The notes: a model not told the origin generated them from the letters alone. DNA of 64,000 nt from Mesomycoplasma ovipneumoniae (GCF_035918255.1 NZ_CP142136.1:434001-498000), one strand, 5' to 3'; shown: positions 1-11,600, numbered from the stretch's first letter. Numbers and translations are program-made.

Positions 1-1
1 C

Positions 2-1042
2 AACTTTAAGACAAAATATCTCCAATTTAAAAATATTTATACTATTAATAAAGAAAGAGGAAATTCTAACGCTGACAATATTAAAAAACTTGCTGAGTTA
101 GAAGAAATTTTGGCAAAAAAACAAGCTGAATATGATATAATTAAAAACGAATTTATTCAAAATTACAACAATTGACACAGCGAGCAAATGAAAGAAATTA
201 GTTTTCAAAGACAAGCCCAAACTGATTTTTTTAGCAAAATTTCGCTCTTAGAGAAAAAAGTTCATGCAATTCACCAAAAATTTATTGCAAAAATTAAATC
301 TGTCGGCCAATTTAGCGACCAAATTGGCAATATAAGTACCCGTTTTAACGAAAAAATCGCAATAATTAAGACGCTTAATGTTGAAAAAGTCAACATTAAA
401 AATGTTTATAAAAACATTCAACTTTTTTATGGAATCAAAAAAGCGCCTTCATTTTTCTTGCTAAAGCGTTCAATTAAGAAATTTATTCTCAGCGAACTAA
501 TTTATGAAGCACTTGAAAATGTTGGACTTTTACGCTCATTTGCCTACCGTTATCCTCATGAGTTTTCTGGTGGTCAGCGTCAACGGATTGCTATTGCCCG
601 AGCTTTAATTGTTGAGCCAAAAGTTATAATTGCTGATGAGCCAATTGCTTCACTTGATATTTCAATTCAGGCACAAATTATTAACTTGTTAAAAAAATTA
701 GTTAAAGAAAAAAATCTTTCCTTAATTTTTATAGCCCACGATCTTTCTGTTGTTGAATATCTTGCTGATGAAGTTTTAATTATGCATGCTGGCAAAATTG
801 TCGAAAAAGGTAAAACTGACGAAATTTTCCAAAATCCAACTCATCCTTATACAATTAATTTATTAAATTCAATCCCGAAAATTTCAAATGCTCACATTCC
901 TTTTAGTCCAATTTTATTTAATAATGTTTATCTTGAAGAACAAAAATTTCCTAATGTTATTGAAGAATTAAAATTAACCCAAAACCATTTTGTCTATGGT
1001 ACTAAAAAACAACTTGATTCTTGAACTTTAAAAAAAAGTTAA
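2..1042 (+). CDS. oppF: Oligopeptide ABC transporter ATP-binding protein OppF (3' part; start lies before the window)
   Basis: This is the ATPase subunit that powers peptide import with OppBCD/OppA at the cytoplasmic face. The frame is open from base 2 with TGA as Trp and ends at TAA 1040-1042, giving 346 visible residues. Visible motifs are the ABC signature SGGQRQR (about nt 563-583), Walker B with the D-loop (IIADEPIASLD), the switch His (IAHD) and the Opp/Dpp C-terminal motif NPTHPYTINLL. The Walker A part lies upstream of the window. The first ~170 visible residues are Lys/Glu/Ile-rich and helix-prone and have no place in a standard OppF. This fits the long insert between Walker A and the signature that mycoplasma OppF proteins carry. 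Family assignment is firm; the exact Opp substrate is inferred. Confidence 0.9.
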
Positions 1043-1091
1043 AACTGGCCAAAAATAAGTAATTTTTAGTCTAAAAACTTAAAATACTAAA
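1036..1091. repeat. Direct repeat, left copy (partner at 2175-2229)
   Basis: About 55 bp starting AAGTTAAAACTGGCC and ending ATACTAAA recurs with roughly 90% identity at 2175-2229. The left copy overlaps the oppF stop codon. The pair brackets the whole scar region that holds the REP copy and the mini-IS, so it may be an old target duplication or a duplicated 3' flank. Confidence 0.75.
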
Positions 1092-1110
1092 GTTTACTAA
1101 TATTATTTTT

Positions 1111-1209
1111 GATCATTTAGATCTTAAAAAAGCCCGCGACCGTGGATTTACTAGCAGTGCTTTTGGTCAAATCTTCAAAGAATTCAACATTCACAAAAAA
1201 GAACCTTAA
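1111..1209 (+). pseudogene. Possible C-terminal gene remnant
   Basis: A 32-codon stretch ending in TAA (1207-1209) reads DHLDLKKARDRGFTSSAFGQ and onward. It is less AT-rich than its surroundings and has normal protein-like composition. It has no start codon, no ribosome site and a stop 12 codons upstream. I do not recognise the family. It looks like the tail of a gene destroyed when this intergenic region was rearranged; chance coding is possible. Confidence 0.3.
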
Positions 1210-1235
1210 ATAAACTTCAATAAACAAATAAATTA

Positions 1236-1270
1236 CCCCTTGAGTTTTAGCCAAGGGGATTTTATTATTT
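1236..1270 (+). terminator. Rho-independent-type terminator
   Basis: Perfect 7-bp stem CCCCTTG (1236-1242) with CAAGGGG (1252-1258), then a T-rich run. It is placed to end oppF or the remnant just upstream. Confidence 0.7.
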
Positions 1271-1331
1271 TAAAATTAACTCATTGCAAAAAAAAAAAAA
1301 AAATGTTTGGACTAAGAAAAAAATATGTTAT

Positions 1332-1424
1332 AATAAGCAACACTAAGAATGAATTAATAAATTGATATTGAATTAGGGAGGATTTGATTATGTTTTTAGT
1401 TTGAAAAAATTAGATATTGCGAAT
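1332..1424. repeat. 93-bp target duplication, left copy (partner 1819-1911)
   Basis: This 93-bp stretch, from AATAAGCAACAC to ATATTGCGAAT, is repeated exactly at 1819-1911, directly outside the two ends of the mini-IS. It begins inside the REP -10 box, so the left copy keeps TATAAT and the right copy does not. Confidence 0.9.
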
Positions 1425-1818
1425 CCCGAGTTTCCCAGTTTTAAGGCAAAAATTCACTTTTTAGTGAGTATAAAAATGAAAAAACACCCGTAAATCAATG
1501 TTTTTTTGAACGTAAAACCTTAATTTATATTAATGCATTTAATTGCATTTTAAGTAATTTTATGGTATAATTATAAATTATGAAAAAACAAAATAAAGAT
1601 GGTTTTATTGAAGTAAACAAATTGTTTGGCAAAAAACCTAAATATTTTAAGGAAATTTCAAACATGAAATTTTAAACAAGTTATTTGGAAACAATCAATA
1701 CTTTGATATCTTAATAAATTACTAATAAAATTGTAATTAACTTTTACCAAAAAACTTAAAAAATTGCCTAAAACCGGATGCTTTTTTGAAATTACCTTGT
1801 CAAACTGGGAAACTCAGG
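1425..1818 (+). mobile_element. Mini-IS: internally deleted derivative of the IS at 55529-57439
   Basis: The ends are CCCGAGTTTCCCAGTTT (1425-1441) and AAACTGGGAAACTCAGG (1802-1818), one mismatch from the intact element. It keeps the subterminal palindrome ATTCACT/AGTGA, the transposase promoter (TATAAT near 1566) and the ATG at 1580. After AAAAAACAAAAT it jumps to an internal part of the transposase (DGFIEVNKLFGKKPKYFKEI), stops after 31 codons, and then makes two further jumps before rejoining the 3' end. The first junction lies at a 12-bp direct repeat of the parent element, so deletion by short-homology recombination is likely. Because both ends survive, it could be moved by the intact transposase. 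Confidence 0.88.
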
Positions 1819-1911
1819 AATAAGCAACACTAAGAATGAATTAATAAATTGATATTGAATTAGGGAGGATTTGATTATGTTTTTAGTTTGAAAAAATTAG
1901 ATATTGCGAAT
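1819..1911. repeat. 93-bp target duplication, right copy
   Basis: Exact copy of 1332-1424, immediately downstream of the mini-IS right end. The lack of mismatches points to a recent insertion. Confidence 0.9.
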
Positions 1912-2174
1912 TATCCATTATATTTTTAAATATGATGGAATGCCTTAAATTTACCCGTTTAGAAATCTATAAATTTATGGCTTTTGATTATTGTTCTTTC
2001 AAAACTTCATATGTTTTTTTAGGCTCAATGCAAATAAAAATGAGTTTTCTATTTGCATTGAGTTTAAATAGTAGTTGTATTTTTTCGTGATTTTGTTATT
2101 TTGTCCTTAAATTAATTTTTGCCGGGGCGGTTTAACTAAAAAAGTAGTTTAAATATTTCATAATTTTGCTTTTT

Positions 2175-2229
2175 AAGTTAAGACTGGCCAAAATAACTAA
2201 TTTTTAGTCTAAAAATTTAAAATACTAAA
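2175..2229. repeat. Direct repeat, right copy (partner 1036-1091)
   Basis: Near-copy of the sequence around the oppF stop. The stretch from here to pdhC (2230-2394) holds no gene that I can see, only AT-rich sequence with a TATAAT-like hexamer near 2302 that could serve pdhC. Confidence 0.7.
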
Positions 2230-2394
2230 CTTTTTTGTTGATAAAAACTTTTATGCTGGAAAATTTGAAAAAATTCTTTTTTTTGCCAATTTTTAATGTA
2301 TAATTAATTGTTGTATTTTTAATTAAGTATCTTTATTTTTTTATCTAAACAACCCGAAAATCTTTATATTTTAAATTATTAGTTTGGAAATTAT

Positions 2395-3324
2395 ATGTCA
2401 AAAATTTTAGCAACCCCAAAAGCAAGAGCGATGGCTAAGCAAGCAAATATCGATCTTGCTGATCTTAAAATTGAAGGACGAAAAATTGAGTCATCCGATG
2501 TTGAGAAATATCTAAATTCTCTAAAATCTTCGCCCGCTCCTGCAGTCGAAGCTCCAAAAGTTGAGGTTCCTACTCCAAAAACCCAACCAGCCTCAACAAC
2601 CATAGTAAGTCCAACATCAAAACTAGATGGAAGACGTGAAAAAATTGCACCAATCCGTAAAGCGATTGCAAGAGCAATGACAAATTCATGAAATTCTGTG
2701 GCTTACGTTAATTTAGTAAATCAAATTGACGTAACAGATCTTTGAAAACTTCGTAAATCTGTTTTAGAATCAGTGCAAAAAACAACTGGGATAAAACTAA
2801 CATTTTTAGCTTTTATTGCAAAAGCAATTTTAATTGCACTTAGTGAATTCCCAATTATTGCTGCAAAATACGACGAAGCTGCAAATGAAATTGTCTATCC
2901 TGATACTATAAACCTAGGTTTGGCCGTTGATACTGAAGCTGGTCTTATGGTTCCAGTAATAAAAAATGCCCAAACTCTTTCAATCGTTGAAATTGCCAGT
3001 GAAATTGTTCGACTAGCCAAAGCAGCTCGTGAGCGTAAAATCAAACCAAGCGAAATGCAAGGTGGATCATTCACTATTACTAATTATGGATCTGTTGGTT
3101 CTCTTTATGGTGTTCCGGTAATTAATTATCCAGAATTAGCAATTGCTGGAGTTGGTGCAATTATTGATTCAGCCGAAGTTAAAGACGGACAAATTGTTGC
3201 AGCCAAAATTATGCATCTAACAGTTGCAGCCGATCACCGTTGAATTGACGGAGCAACAATTGGTCGTTTTGCCGCAAGAGTTAAAGAATTATTAGAAAAA
3301 CCAGAAATTTTAGGAATTTTATAA
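2395..3324 (+). CDS. pdhC: Dihydrolipoamide acetyltransferase (PDH E2), form without a lipoyl domain
   Basis: E2 core of pyruvate dehydrogenase; it transfers acetyl from lipoamide to CoA in the cytoplasm. The 309-residue protein starts directly with the peripheral subunit-binding domain (TPKARAMAKQANIDLADLKI, residues ~7-45), which docks E3. A Pro/Ala linker follows, then the catalytic domain, ending with the active-site motif DHRxxDG (His ~281, Asp ~285). The usual N-terminal lipoyl domain is absent, so swinging-arm function must come from the lipoyl domain on E3, the next gene. Four or more in-frame TGA codons read as Trp. The TAA overlaps the pdhD ATG by one base, implying translational coupling. 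The E1 genes are not in this window. Confidence 0.93.
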
Positions 3325-5159
3325 TGTATAAATTTAAATTTGCTGACATTGGTGAAGGGCTCCACGAAGGAGTTGTCGCCCAAATTTACAAAAAAGAAGG
3401 TGACCAAGTAAATGAAGGTGATTCGTTATTTTCAGTTGAAACTGACAAAATTACCGCCGACATACCTTCCCCAAAATCCGGAAAAATTGTTAAAGTTTTA
3501 ATGTCTGAAGGTGATACAATTCACGTTGGCCAAGAAATTTATTATATTGATGATGGATCAGGTGATAGTGATGTTGCCGAAGTTAAAACTGAAGAGAAAA
3601 AGGAAGAAGAAGCAAGCGGAGCAAGTGTTGTTGGTGAAGTAAAAGTAAGCAATGATCTTTTAAGTTTTGATTTTGGTCCAAAAAAATCAACACCAAAACC
3701 AGCTAAAACTCCTGCCCCAAAAGCTGAAAAAGCACCTGAAAAACCTACCTCTTCTGTAAATACTGGCAAAGTTTACCAAGGTAAAATTGACCAAGAATTT
3801 GATGTAATTGTTATTGGTTCAGGCCCTGGTGGTTATCTTGCAGCTGCCGAGGCTGGTAAAAGCGGTTTATCAACTTTAATTGTTGAAAAAGAATACTGAG
3901 GTGGTGTTTGTTTAAATGTTGGTTGCATTCCAACAAAAGCAATGTTAAAAACTGCCGAAGTTCTTGATTATGTAACTCACTTTAGTGACTATGGTCTTGA
4001 AGGAAAAACTGATGTAAAAATTTCCTGAGAAAAAATGCACCAACGAAAAACTGAAGTTGTTAACAAATTAGTTGGTGGAGTTAAGGCAATTGTAAAATCA
4101 GCAAGAGCTACAAGCATTTTTGGTGAGGCCAAATTCCTTGGTGCACACGAAATTTCAGTTGAAGATAAAGTTTATCGTGGAAAACATATTATTCTTGCAA
4201 CTGGATCACGTGACCGTAAATTGAATTTACCTGGTTTTGAACAAGGTTACCAATCTGGAAAAATTTTAACTTCAAAAGAAGCAATTAATCTTGAAGAAAA
4301 AGTTAGTTCAATTGTAATAATTGGTGGCGGTGTTATTGGTGTTGAATTTGCCCAAATTTTTGTCGCTGCTGGTGTTAAGGTAACAATTTTACAAAATCTT
4401 CCAAGACTTTTGGCAAATCTTGATAGCGAAATTTCACAAATTATTACAAAAAATTTAACTGACCGTGGTGTTAATGTTGTCCTAAATTCTAATATTATTA
4501 GCTATGAAAATGATAATATTATTTACGAGCTTGACGGAAAAAGACAACAAATTAGCGCTGATAAAATTTTAGTAAGCATCGGTCGTGAGCCAAATTCTGA
4601 AGGTCTTAGCGAAGTTGGAATTGAACTTGATTCTCGCAAAAGTGTTATTGTTGATGATCAATGCAGAACAAACGTAAACGGAGTTTATGCAATTGGTGAT
4701 CTTACTGCAAAAGCAATGCTAGCCCATGTTGCTTACCGTCATGCCGTTGTTGCAGTAAGCACAATAACCGGAAAAGGTGAAAAATATAACGATAAAACCG
4801 TTCCAGCTTGCGTTTATACTCATCCTGAAATTGCTTCAGTTGGTCTAACTGAAGAACAAGCAAAAGAACAAGGTTATGATTTTGTTGTTGGAAAAGCTAG
4901 TTTTGCTCACATTGGTAAAGCAATTGCTGCCGGAGATGCCCACGGATTTGCTAAATTAATTGTTGATAAAAAATATGGCGAAATTCTTGGTGCTCACTTT
5001 ATCGGCCCAGTAGCTACTGATATGATTTCAGAAATTGTCGTTTCAATGGACGCAGAAGTAACAATTCATGAACTTGCAGCAGCAATTCACCCACACCCTA
5101 CTTATAGCGAAGTAATTTGAGAAGCGGCTCGTGCTGCACAAGCAAAACTAAAAAGATAA
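3324..5159 (+). CDS. pdhD: Dihydrolipoamide dehydrogenase (PDH E3) with N-terminal lipoyl domain
   Basis: FAD enzyme that reoxidises dihydrolipoamide with NAD+. 611 residues, longer than the usual ~460 because of an added lipoyl domain: ETDKITADIPSP holds the lipoyl Lys (~residue 43). An Ala/Pro/Glu/Lys linker (~85-150) follows. The flavoprotein body has FDVIVIGSGPGG (FAD), the redox disulphide CLNVGC, the NAD-binding GGGVIGVEFAQIF and the C-terminal His-Pro dimer motif HPHPTYSE. The stop TAA at 5157-5159 is followed by a good terminator, so pdhC-pdhD form an operon end. Lipoylated E3 is known in mycoplasmas; here it compensates for the lipoyl-less E2. Confidence 0.96.
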
Positions 5160-5201
5160 AATCAAAAAATTAACTAAGTCAATTGATTTTTTCAATGCAT
5201 C

Positions 5202-5240
5202 AAAAAAAGGAAATTATTTATTTAATTTCCTTTTTTCATT
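5202..5240 (+). terminator. Terminator after pdhD
   Basis: AAAAAAGGAAATTA (5203-5216) pairs with TAATTTCCTTTTTT (5223-5236), forming a stem with a built-in U run. The remaining ~420 bp up to the next gene show no coding sequence. Confidence 0.75.
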
Positions 5241-5529
5241 TTAATACAAAAAATAACCACAGATAAATTTACTTATCAAAATTCAAATTTATCACCAGAA
5301 AAATTAGTTCCAAATCAAACCAAAAAACTAAAAAAGTAACCAAAAAAAAGACGCAAAAATTCAAAATTAGGATGTAAAAAGCAAAAAATAAGAACCTGAA
5401 GACTTAATTGACACAATTTCTCACTAGTTTTTTGATTAGGTTTTGGAATTTATACTGCCAAAGTTAGCCAAATAACCAACACAAAAGCTTTTGTTTTTAA
5501 GCATCAAAAAAAATAATCAGAAAAAAATA

Positions 5530-5565
5530 ATTATCTGAGTTTTTTATAGTTATTTAGTGTATAAT
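5530..5565 (+). promoter_or_regulatory. Promoter of the giant SGNH protein gene
   Basis: TATAAT at 5560-5565, ~95 bp before the start. Just upstream lies TTATCTGAGTTTTTTATA, which recurs nearly unchanged before the paralogue pair at ~15 kb. Confidence 0.6.
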
Positions 5566-5663
5566 TTAAATTTTATTTTCTAGTTTGCTCCTTAACTAAT
5601 TGGACCAATCTAATCGATTTTTATCAAAAAATCTGGAATAACAAAAAGAAGCGGGGTAAAATA

Positions 5664-8600
5664 ATGAAAAAAAATATCTCAAAACCTGATTTTTCTAAAG
5701 CATTCAAAATATTTTTAAGTTTTAGCACCTTATCTTTAACAATTTCTGGAATTACTTTGATTGGTATAAAAAATCGCGATAAAACAGATCAAATTAACAT
5801 ACCAATTACCCACTCGGTCCAAGAAACAGAAGAGCTTTTGGATAAAATTAATTATTTATCATTAGGCGATTCGATTTCTGCTGGTTTTAACTGAGATTAT
5901 TCTTTTGATGTTAGAGGTATGCTTGATGAAAATAATCAAGTAAAAGGACTTTCGTATCCTGCCTTTTTTGCTAATTTTATTCAGAAAGTTAACCCAAATG
6001 CCCTTAAATCATTCGATAATTTGGCCCTTTCTTGAACAACAATCACAGATTGACTATATTTACTTAATCCAGAAAATGAAAAATACAAAAATTCAGACAA
6101 AACACATTTTCGTTTCAATTATCATCTAGACAAAAAATTAAATTCGCCATATGGGCAGCAAATTCGTGAAGTTTTTGATGACTTTTCGGCAACAAGTTTT
6201 CCAAAACTCCACAAAAAAATTCAAGAATCAAATTTAATAACACTTTCATTAGGGGCAAATGATTTAATTGAATCTATTGATTTTCGTGTAATTGCAAAAC
6301 CACTCCAAAAACTTGCTACAAAAGCTGAAGCAAGTTTTGAATTTATGCAAAATATTGAACTAACCTACCAAAAAATTTATCGAAATTTGCTAACTTTAGT
6401 TGAAAATTTGCGTAAAATTAATCCTAATGTTCGAATTGTTCTAGTCGGATATAATTCTTTGACATCCAATATTGTTAAATTTTTTGAAAAATTACTAACA
6501 AATGAAATAGGTTTACCGGAAAATTACGCTAATTTAGCAATAAAACGTTTAAATTCAACAATTAGACAAGTTGCCAGAGTTCAAAAAGTTCAGTATGTTG
6601 ACTTGTATAATGAAAAAATTTGACAAGAAAATCCAAGCGAATTTGCAACAAAAGAATTGGATATTCACCCTTCAACAAAAGGTTATAAAAAAATGGCTCA
6701 AGACCTCTTGTTCAAACTTGCTTTTGATCAAGATATTCCATTTAGAAATGAAGCAGACCAAAAATTAGGTTGAGATAAAGATTATGTCGAAAAAGATTTA
6801 AATAATTACCGTCGTATTTTAAATATAGCGCCAAATTCACAAATTCTTGAGGCCTTAAGTCTTGAAGGCTCAACTGATAAGTTTATTTCTAAGACCTCTC
6901 AAATTGAAACAAGAACGACTGCAGATATTCAAAAAACTGAAAAATCACCACTTGAAAATTTTGTAAATGTGATATTAAATAATAATTTTGGTGATTTTTT
7001 AAGCCGTTTTGTCCAGTTAGGACTCCAAAATAATCCAGGCGTGCAAAAAACTTTAACTGATTTTTGAAAGGAAAACCAAAAAGCTGGCGCTTCATTTGCC
7101 CAAATTTTGCAAAAAATTTTCTCAAGTGGCTTTTTTAGTCAAATAATTGCGCGTTTTCAGACTTATGTTCAAAATATTATTAACACTCAAAACTGAGAAA
7201 AAGCAACAATTTCTGATTTAGTTAATCAAATTTTTGCCGACTTTGATGAAAAACAGATAATTGATGTTTTAAATACTGTTGTAACTTCTGAATTTGCCAG
7301 TGAAAATCCTGAAAAAACTAAAGAACTAATTTTTGCTTCTATTTTTGGTCAAAGTTTAGTTCAGGATCTTATAATTAACAATATTATCCAAGTTGATGTT
7401 GCATATAAAGATAATTTGAAGGTAGTTTTTACTTTTGATTCTATTAGAAAACTATTTACAAAAATAATTACTGATTTTCAGCTTCGCGCTGATGAATATA
7501 AAAATTCTGGCAGTTTTCAGCAAATAATCCAAACTTACCTTGAAAATCCAGAAAATGACGCTGATAATGTTAGTTTTATCCGCAATTTTATCTCAGAAAC
7601 ACTAAAGCATCATGACTCTGTTCAGGTTCTAGTTGGAATTATTAACGACAATTTTAACTTTAATTTGCCAAAAGATGATCAAGATTCGCTCACTGATCTT
7701 TTAGTTTCGCTCGCTGATGTTATTGTGCGAACAAATGTTTGGACCAAATTGAATGATCTTGCTGCTAAAAACTTTTTAGATGTTATTAAGCAAAGTGATT
7801 ATAAAAATGTTACTGAGAACATTTCATCAATTTTTTCTGACCAAATTTATACAAATTACACAACTTTTTTTAAAGATTCCAAAAATTTAATTGATTTATT
7901 TCATGAACTTTTAAGTTTTGAATTAAGCAATAATCAAATTGAATCACTTAAAAAATTACTTAATAAATTTTACCCAATTTTAACAAAATTTGACCTAAGC
8001 AACTTTATCGATAGTTCTTCACCAAATTTTGCTAGTTTTTCCTTCCTTTTTGATTCAGCCAAAGATTTTTTAGTTTCAAATTCATTCAAACCTTTATCAG
8101 ATATCGTAAATTCTGCAATTAATGATTTTTTAGTAAATAAAAGCCAATATCAGCGAATTGATGATTTAAACCGTTTTGGTTTTCAATTTTTAGCTAATAA
8201 TTTACCAAAACTTGAAGAAAATATTTACGCTTTTATTGCAAAAAATGTCCAAGACGAAAAGTTCTTAACTAACCTAATTAACTTAATTAGCAATTCACTG
8301 ACTGATCAAGGTCTAACACCTAAGTCAATTGAAACTTTTTCGCAAATTATTAGACTAATTTTTGAAGACTTTTATACTAAATATCAAATTTGAAAAAATG
8401 ATAAAACAAGTCCGACTAACAATTTAATTTTTGATTTTGTTAAAGGCGCAATAAATACTTTCGAAGCCTTTACAAAATCAAATTTTGACGAGTATGATTT
8501 TCTCAAAAATAACCTTGAATCGGCAAGAAAAGCAAATAATGAACCACAAATTCAAGAATATTCAGCAAAAATCGCACTTTTGGACCAACAACTTTCATTT

Positions 8601-11600
8601 CAAAATTTTTCTAGTTATTTTTTAAACAATTTTTTTAGTCAAGAACAAATTTATTCACTTTTAAAAAGTCTTGCCGGCCTTAATTTTCAAAGCAAAATTT
8701 CCAATCAAGATTTGGTTTTATTTTTCAAAAACCTTTTTGATCAAACATTTTTACATAAGCAATTAATCGGAAAATTAGACCAAAATAGTTTTTTTAGCAA
8801 TAAAACAATTCAAGAACCCCTTTTAAATATTTTATCTAACTTCTTTGAATCTTCAGAAGTTGACAAATTACTTTCAAGCCTTATTGATTATTTTTTTGAC
8901 AATAAAAAGTTTGAAGAACACTCTAATTTTAATTCGTTAATTGAGAATTTTCTTAAAGAAAATGCTCAATTAATTGAAGAAGTTTTTACACTTTTTTTAG
9001 GCAACACAGCAACTTGAGAGTCAATTTCCCAATTTTTACAGGCAGTTTTGGATGCATATCAACTAAATTTATCACAAGAATCTGTTAATACAATCTTAGG
9101 ACTAGTTCATGATATTTTGACAAAACTAAGGGATTCAATTCTAAGTATTCAAAGCGAAACAACAATTCAACCGCCGTTAATAATAAAATCATTAATTACC
9201 ATTATTTTTGATGCAATTTCTAATAATCCAACCCCTAAAAAGTCTGTTATTGAGACTTTATTTGACAGTTTTAGCGTTGATATTGCAAATAATTACTATT
9301 CTTCTCCAGAGCCAACAAGTACCCAAGATCCAACCAAAATTACTCCAGATAAAATTTCTTCATTAATTGCTGAAGTAATAAAAACTCAGCCTATTTCAGA
9401 GCAAATTCGATCAAGTTTTTCAAGCATTCCAGATGAATATCGTGAAGATATTGTTCCAATTTTTGATTCATTTTTAAAATCTGATGGACTTAAAGATTTA
9501 TTTAATTCCTATTTTAAAATAGTTGCAAAAGCAAATATTAATAAGCCATTGGATAATTTTTCATTAATTAAGTCTTTATTTGAAAGGCAACATTTTAATA
9601 AAATTATTGGTGAATTTATTGTTAAATTAGACGAAAAAAAGAATAATCTAACAACTAATTTTGCAAAACTATCACAAAAAATTTTTAATACTCAATTTGA
9701 AGAAACAGAATTTGAATCTTTTTTCAAGCTAATTAAGAAAATAATTCAAAATAATATTGAAAGTCATTACACCGATGAGCCAGAATTAATAGATATTTTT
9801 TCAGACCAAGCTCAAGCAATAAATGTGAGTCAAGATGTTGGTGATTTTCAAATTCAAGCTCAACCATTTAGCGATTCTGGTACTGAACAAGAATCGCCAA
9901 ATTCATCTCCAACAGAAACACAAAATCAAATCCCAGTCAAAAAGACTGCGAATTATTCAAAACAAAATGCTTTTTTAACAAAAATTATTACTGTTTTGAC
10001 TAAATTAACCAGCGGTCAGTTTTCTACTTCAAATTTGAACTCATTACTAGAAACTGAGATTGCAAATGAAGAGTTTATCGTTGAACTAATCAAGCAAATT
10101 GGAACAGTTTATAACCAAATTGATCAATCAGAAAAAGATAATATTTGAAAAATACTGACAAAAATTTTTAAATCTGATTTTTTCAAAGAAAAAATTGAAC
10201 TATTAAGTGTTGGAAATATTGCTAGTTTTTCAATCTTTAGCGGCCTATCAGAACAAACCAAAGAAAAAATTGAGCCAACATTTAAAAGTTTGTTGCTAGA
10301 ATTTTTACCAAATTCTGCAAATAAACTTTTTATTTTTCGAATTTTAGATCATATAAATAAAAATCAAGAATCATTTAAAGAAGTAAAAACTTTTTCAGCA
10401 ATCTTAACTAATTTTTTAACTAATGATAATACTAATAAAACTACCGACCAAAGCCAGAGTTCGCAAACTCAAACTAATAACCAATTTCTGAAGGCATATT
10501 TGTGACATGTGCTTAATTTTTTAGTAAAACATGATGGATTTTTAGATATAGCCGTTGATATAATTGCCTCATATTTAAACTTAAATTTAGACAGCAGCAA
10601 CCCAAATTTAACCACTAAAGTTCAAAATCCAAGAGAGATTCCTAAAACTTTCTTAAAAGAATTTATTGGTCTTGGCTTTGATAATCCATTAATTTCTGAT
10701 ATTTTAGATCAAATGTTAGGAGCGGTTAAAACTTTAGATTCAAGTAAAGAAGCATCTACTTTTTTCAGTGCCATTTTTAGTAAATTAGATTTTGCAAAAT
10801 TAATTAATCTTGATTTAGTTGTTAAAATTGAACCAAAAATTAGTGTAGATGACTCAACAGGTCAAACTCCAAGCGATCAAAAACAACTAATTGATGAACA
10901 AAATTTATCATTAAACACACCAATTGGACAAAAAATATCAACTAAAACACTCGCTGATTTCTTTGATTTAATATTTTTAGCCTCACCAAACTGAGATAAT
11001 AAAAAACAAAATGAAGCTTCGCCAATTTTAAAAGAATTAAATCATATAAAATACACCGGAATTCAATTAGAATCAATTTTTAAATCAGGTCAAAAAGACC
11101 CTCAACTTGAAGCAATTTCAAAATTATTTTATAGAATTTGGCACTCTGAGGGCACAGGTTCTAACAGAATATCAATCAGTAATTTCAAAAATTCATCAAA
11201 AGGAAGACTACTTTATAGATTGGTGTTAATTCTTCTTTTTTATACATATGAATCAAGAATTTCTAATGCTACTTATTTAATTCGAACTTGAGGGTTCTAT
11301 GGAGGTGCTTTGTCTTCCTATACTGCATCTGAAATAATCCGTACTTCATTGCAAAGCGGTGAGCAATCAAATAAAAGTAAAACTACTGATAATAATTATA
11401 AAACCTTTATTAACAATGTAATTGGCGACCCTGTAAAAAGTAAAGGTTGGTTTTCAAACACCTATTATAAATCTCATGACGTAAAATTAAACGATATGCT
11501 AACAATGATTTATTACAATAAAGAAAAAAATCGTTTTTCTAGAGACACAAACCAATCTAACTTAAAAGACCAAATTTTACAACAAATCCATGATGGAACT

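Larger units (their letters stand above)
1262..2180 (+). repeat. REP element copy 1, interrupted by a mini-IS
   Basis: Contains the REP cargo: A16 tract (1288-1303), -35 TTGGAC, -10 TATAAT (1329-1334), Shine-Dalgarno GGGAGG, tiny ORF (MFLVWKN with UGA as Trp), then three stem-loops, the last being CTCAATGCAA (2034-2043) with TTGCATTGAG (2053-2062). The left terminal repeat and about 100 bp next to it are missing. The right part ends with a stretch (AACTAAAAAAGTAGTTTAAA) shared with copy 2. A 394-bp mini-IS at 1425-1818 splits it, with a 93-bp duplication of REP sequence. Confidence 0.75.

Noticed and set aside
1332-1911. CRISPR-like repeats
   Set aside because: Only two long exact copies around a mobile element and no spacer array; no cas genes in the window.
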